Shown in pieces: positions 5,827 through 5,910 of a DNA stretch of 5,910 bases. The stretch comes from CAZKXX01 sp964556705 (GTDB lineage: Bacteria > Acidobacteriota > Terriglobia > UBA7540). The notes beneath the pieces are model-generated. The model was not told where the DNA came from and made no database searches. It was given only the letters and a program-made list of their open reading frames with translations. How positions within the stretch are numbered: position 1 is the first letter of the stretch; every line of letters starts with the position of its first letter. A program made the translations under genes and the position numbers. The stretch spans positions 1-5,910 of the forward strand of contig CAZKXX010000152.1 in the NCBI GenBank assembly GCA_964556705.1. Reading direction: 5' to 3'.

Positions 5827-5910
5827 CCACTGCCGCCCCGGAGCAGGGCTTCGAGGCTGTAACTTCGTTTCAAGTTTCCGGCGCCGTCCGCCGATTCCTT
5901 CCCGTAAAGG
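5827..5910. other. Window end, no assignable feature
   Basis: The last 84 bases contain no gene start with a credible ribosome site and no recognisable RNA gene. A short inverted repeat, AACTT/AAGTT around CGTTTC (5861-5876), is too small to interpret. The next gene, if any, lies beyond the window. Confidence 0.5.

Overview
The window looks like an ordinary chromosomal stretch from a GC-rich, Gram-negative (two-membrane) bacterium, most likely an Acidobacteriota member. The best clue is the first gene. It is an outer-membrane TonB-dependent receptor with an N-terminal carboxypeptidase-regulatory-like domain (the Oar-like architecture that is greatly expanded in Acidobacteriota). Its barrel phrasing (QPRVGLAYHF, then ANENLLLSSS) is what I associate with acidobacterial receptors. 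This placement comes from memory of families and was not checked by a search.

Layout, left to right: (1) 43-2448 (+), an 801-residue receptor starting at a TTG behind a strong AGGAGG. (2) 2449-2568, an intergenic gap with a plausible sigma-70-type promoter. (3) 2569-3684 (+), an exported DsbA/BdbD-like thiol oxidoreductase with a CAAC active site, preceded by a tandemly duplicated ~72-residue domain. (4) 3685-3767, a short gap between converging genes with no convincing terminator. (5) 3768-5063 (-), a 12-TM major facilitator exporter of the MFS_3/EntS-like type. (6) 5064-5185, a compact divergent control region with a perfect TATAAT for the exporter, a 15-bp tandem direct repeat, and an extracytoplasmic-function (ECF)-sigma-like promoter for the next gene. 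(7) 5186-5746 (+), a Spy/CpxP-type periplasmic LTxxQ protein with a basic Gly/Arg/Pro-rich tail. (8) 5777-5826, a good intrinsic terminator, then about 84 bases with nothing assignable.

All four proteins belong to the cell envelope: outer-membrane uptake, periplasmic thiol oxidation, inner-membrane export and a periplasmic stress chaperone/sensor. They do not form one operon. The first two genes are co-directional but have a 120-bp gap and an apparent separate promoter, the exporter converges on them, and the Spy-like gene diverges from the exporter. Any functional link is inference. I see no defence system, CRISPR array, transposon, tRNA or rRNA, and no strong evidence of a previously undescribed system. 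The most informative oddities are the duplicated domain in the oxidoreductase, the repeat-bearing divergent promoter, and the codon pattern (TTA/CTA/TCA confined to the receptor's signal peptide) that explains a very long antisense open frame.
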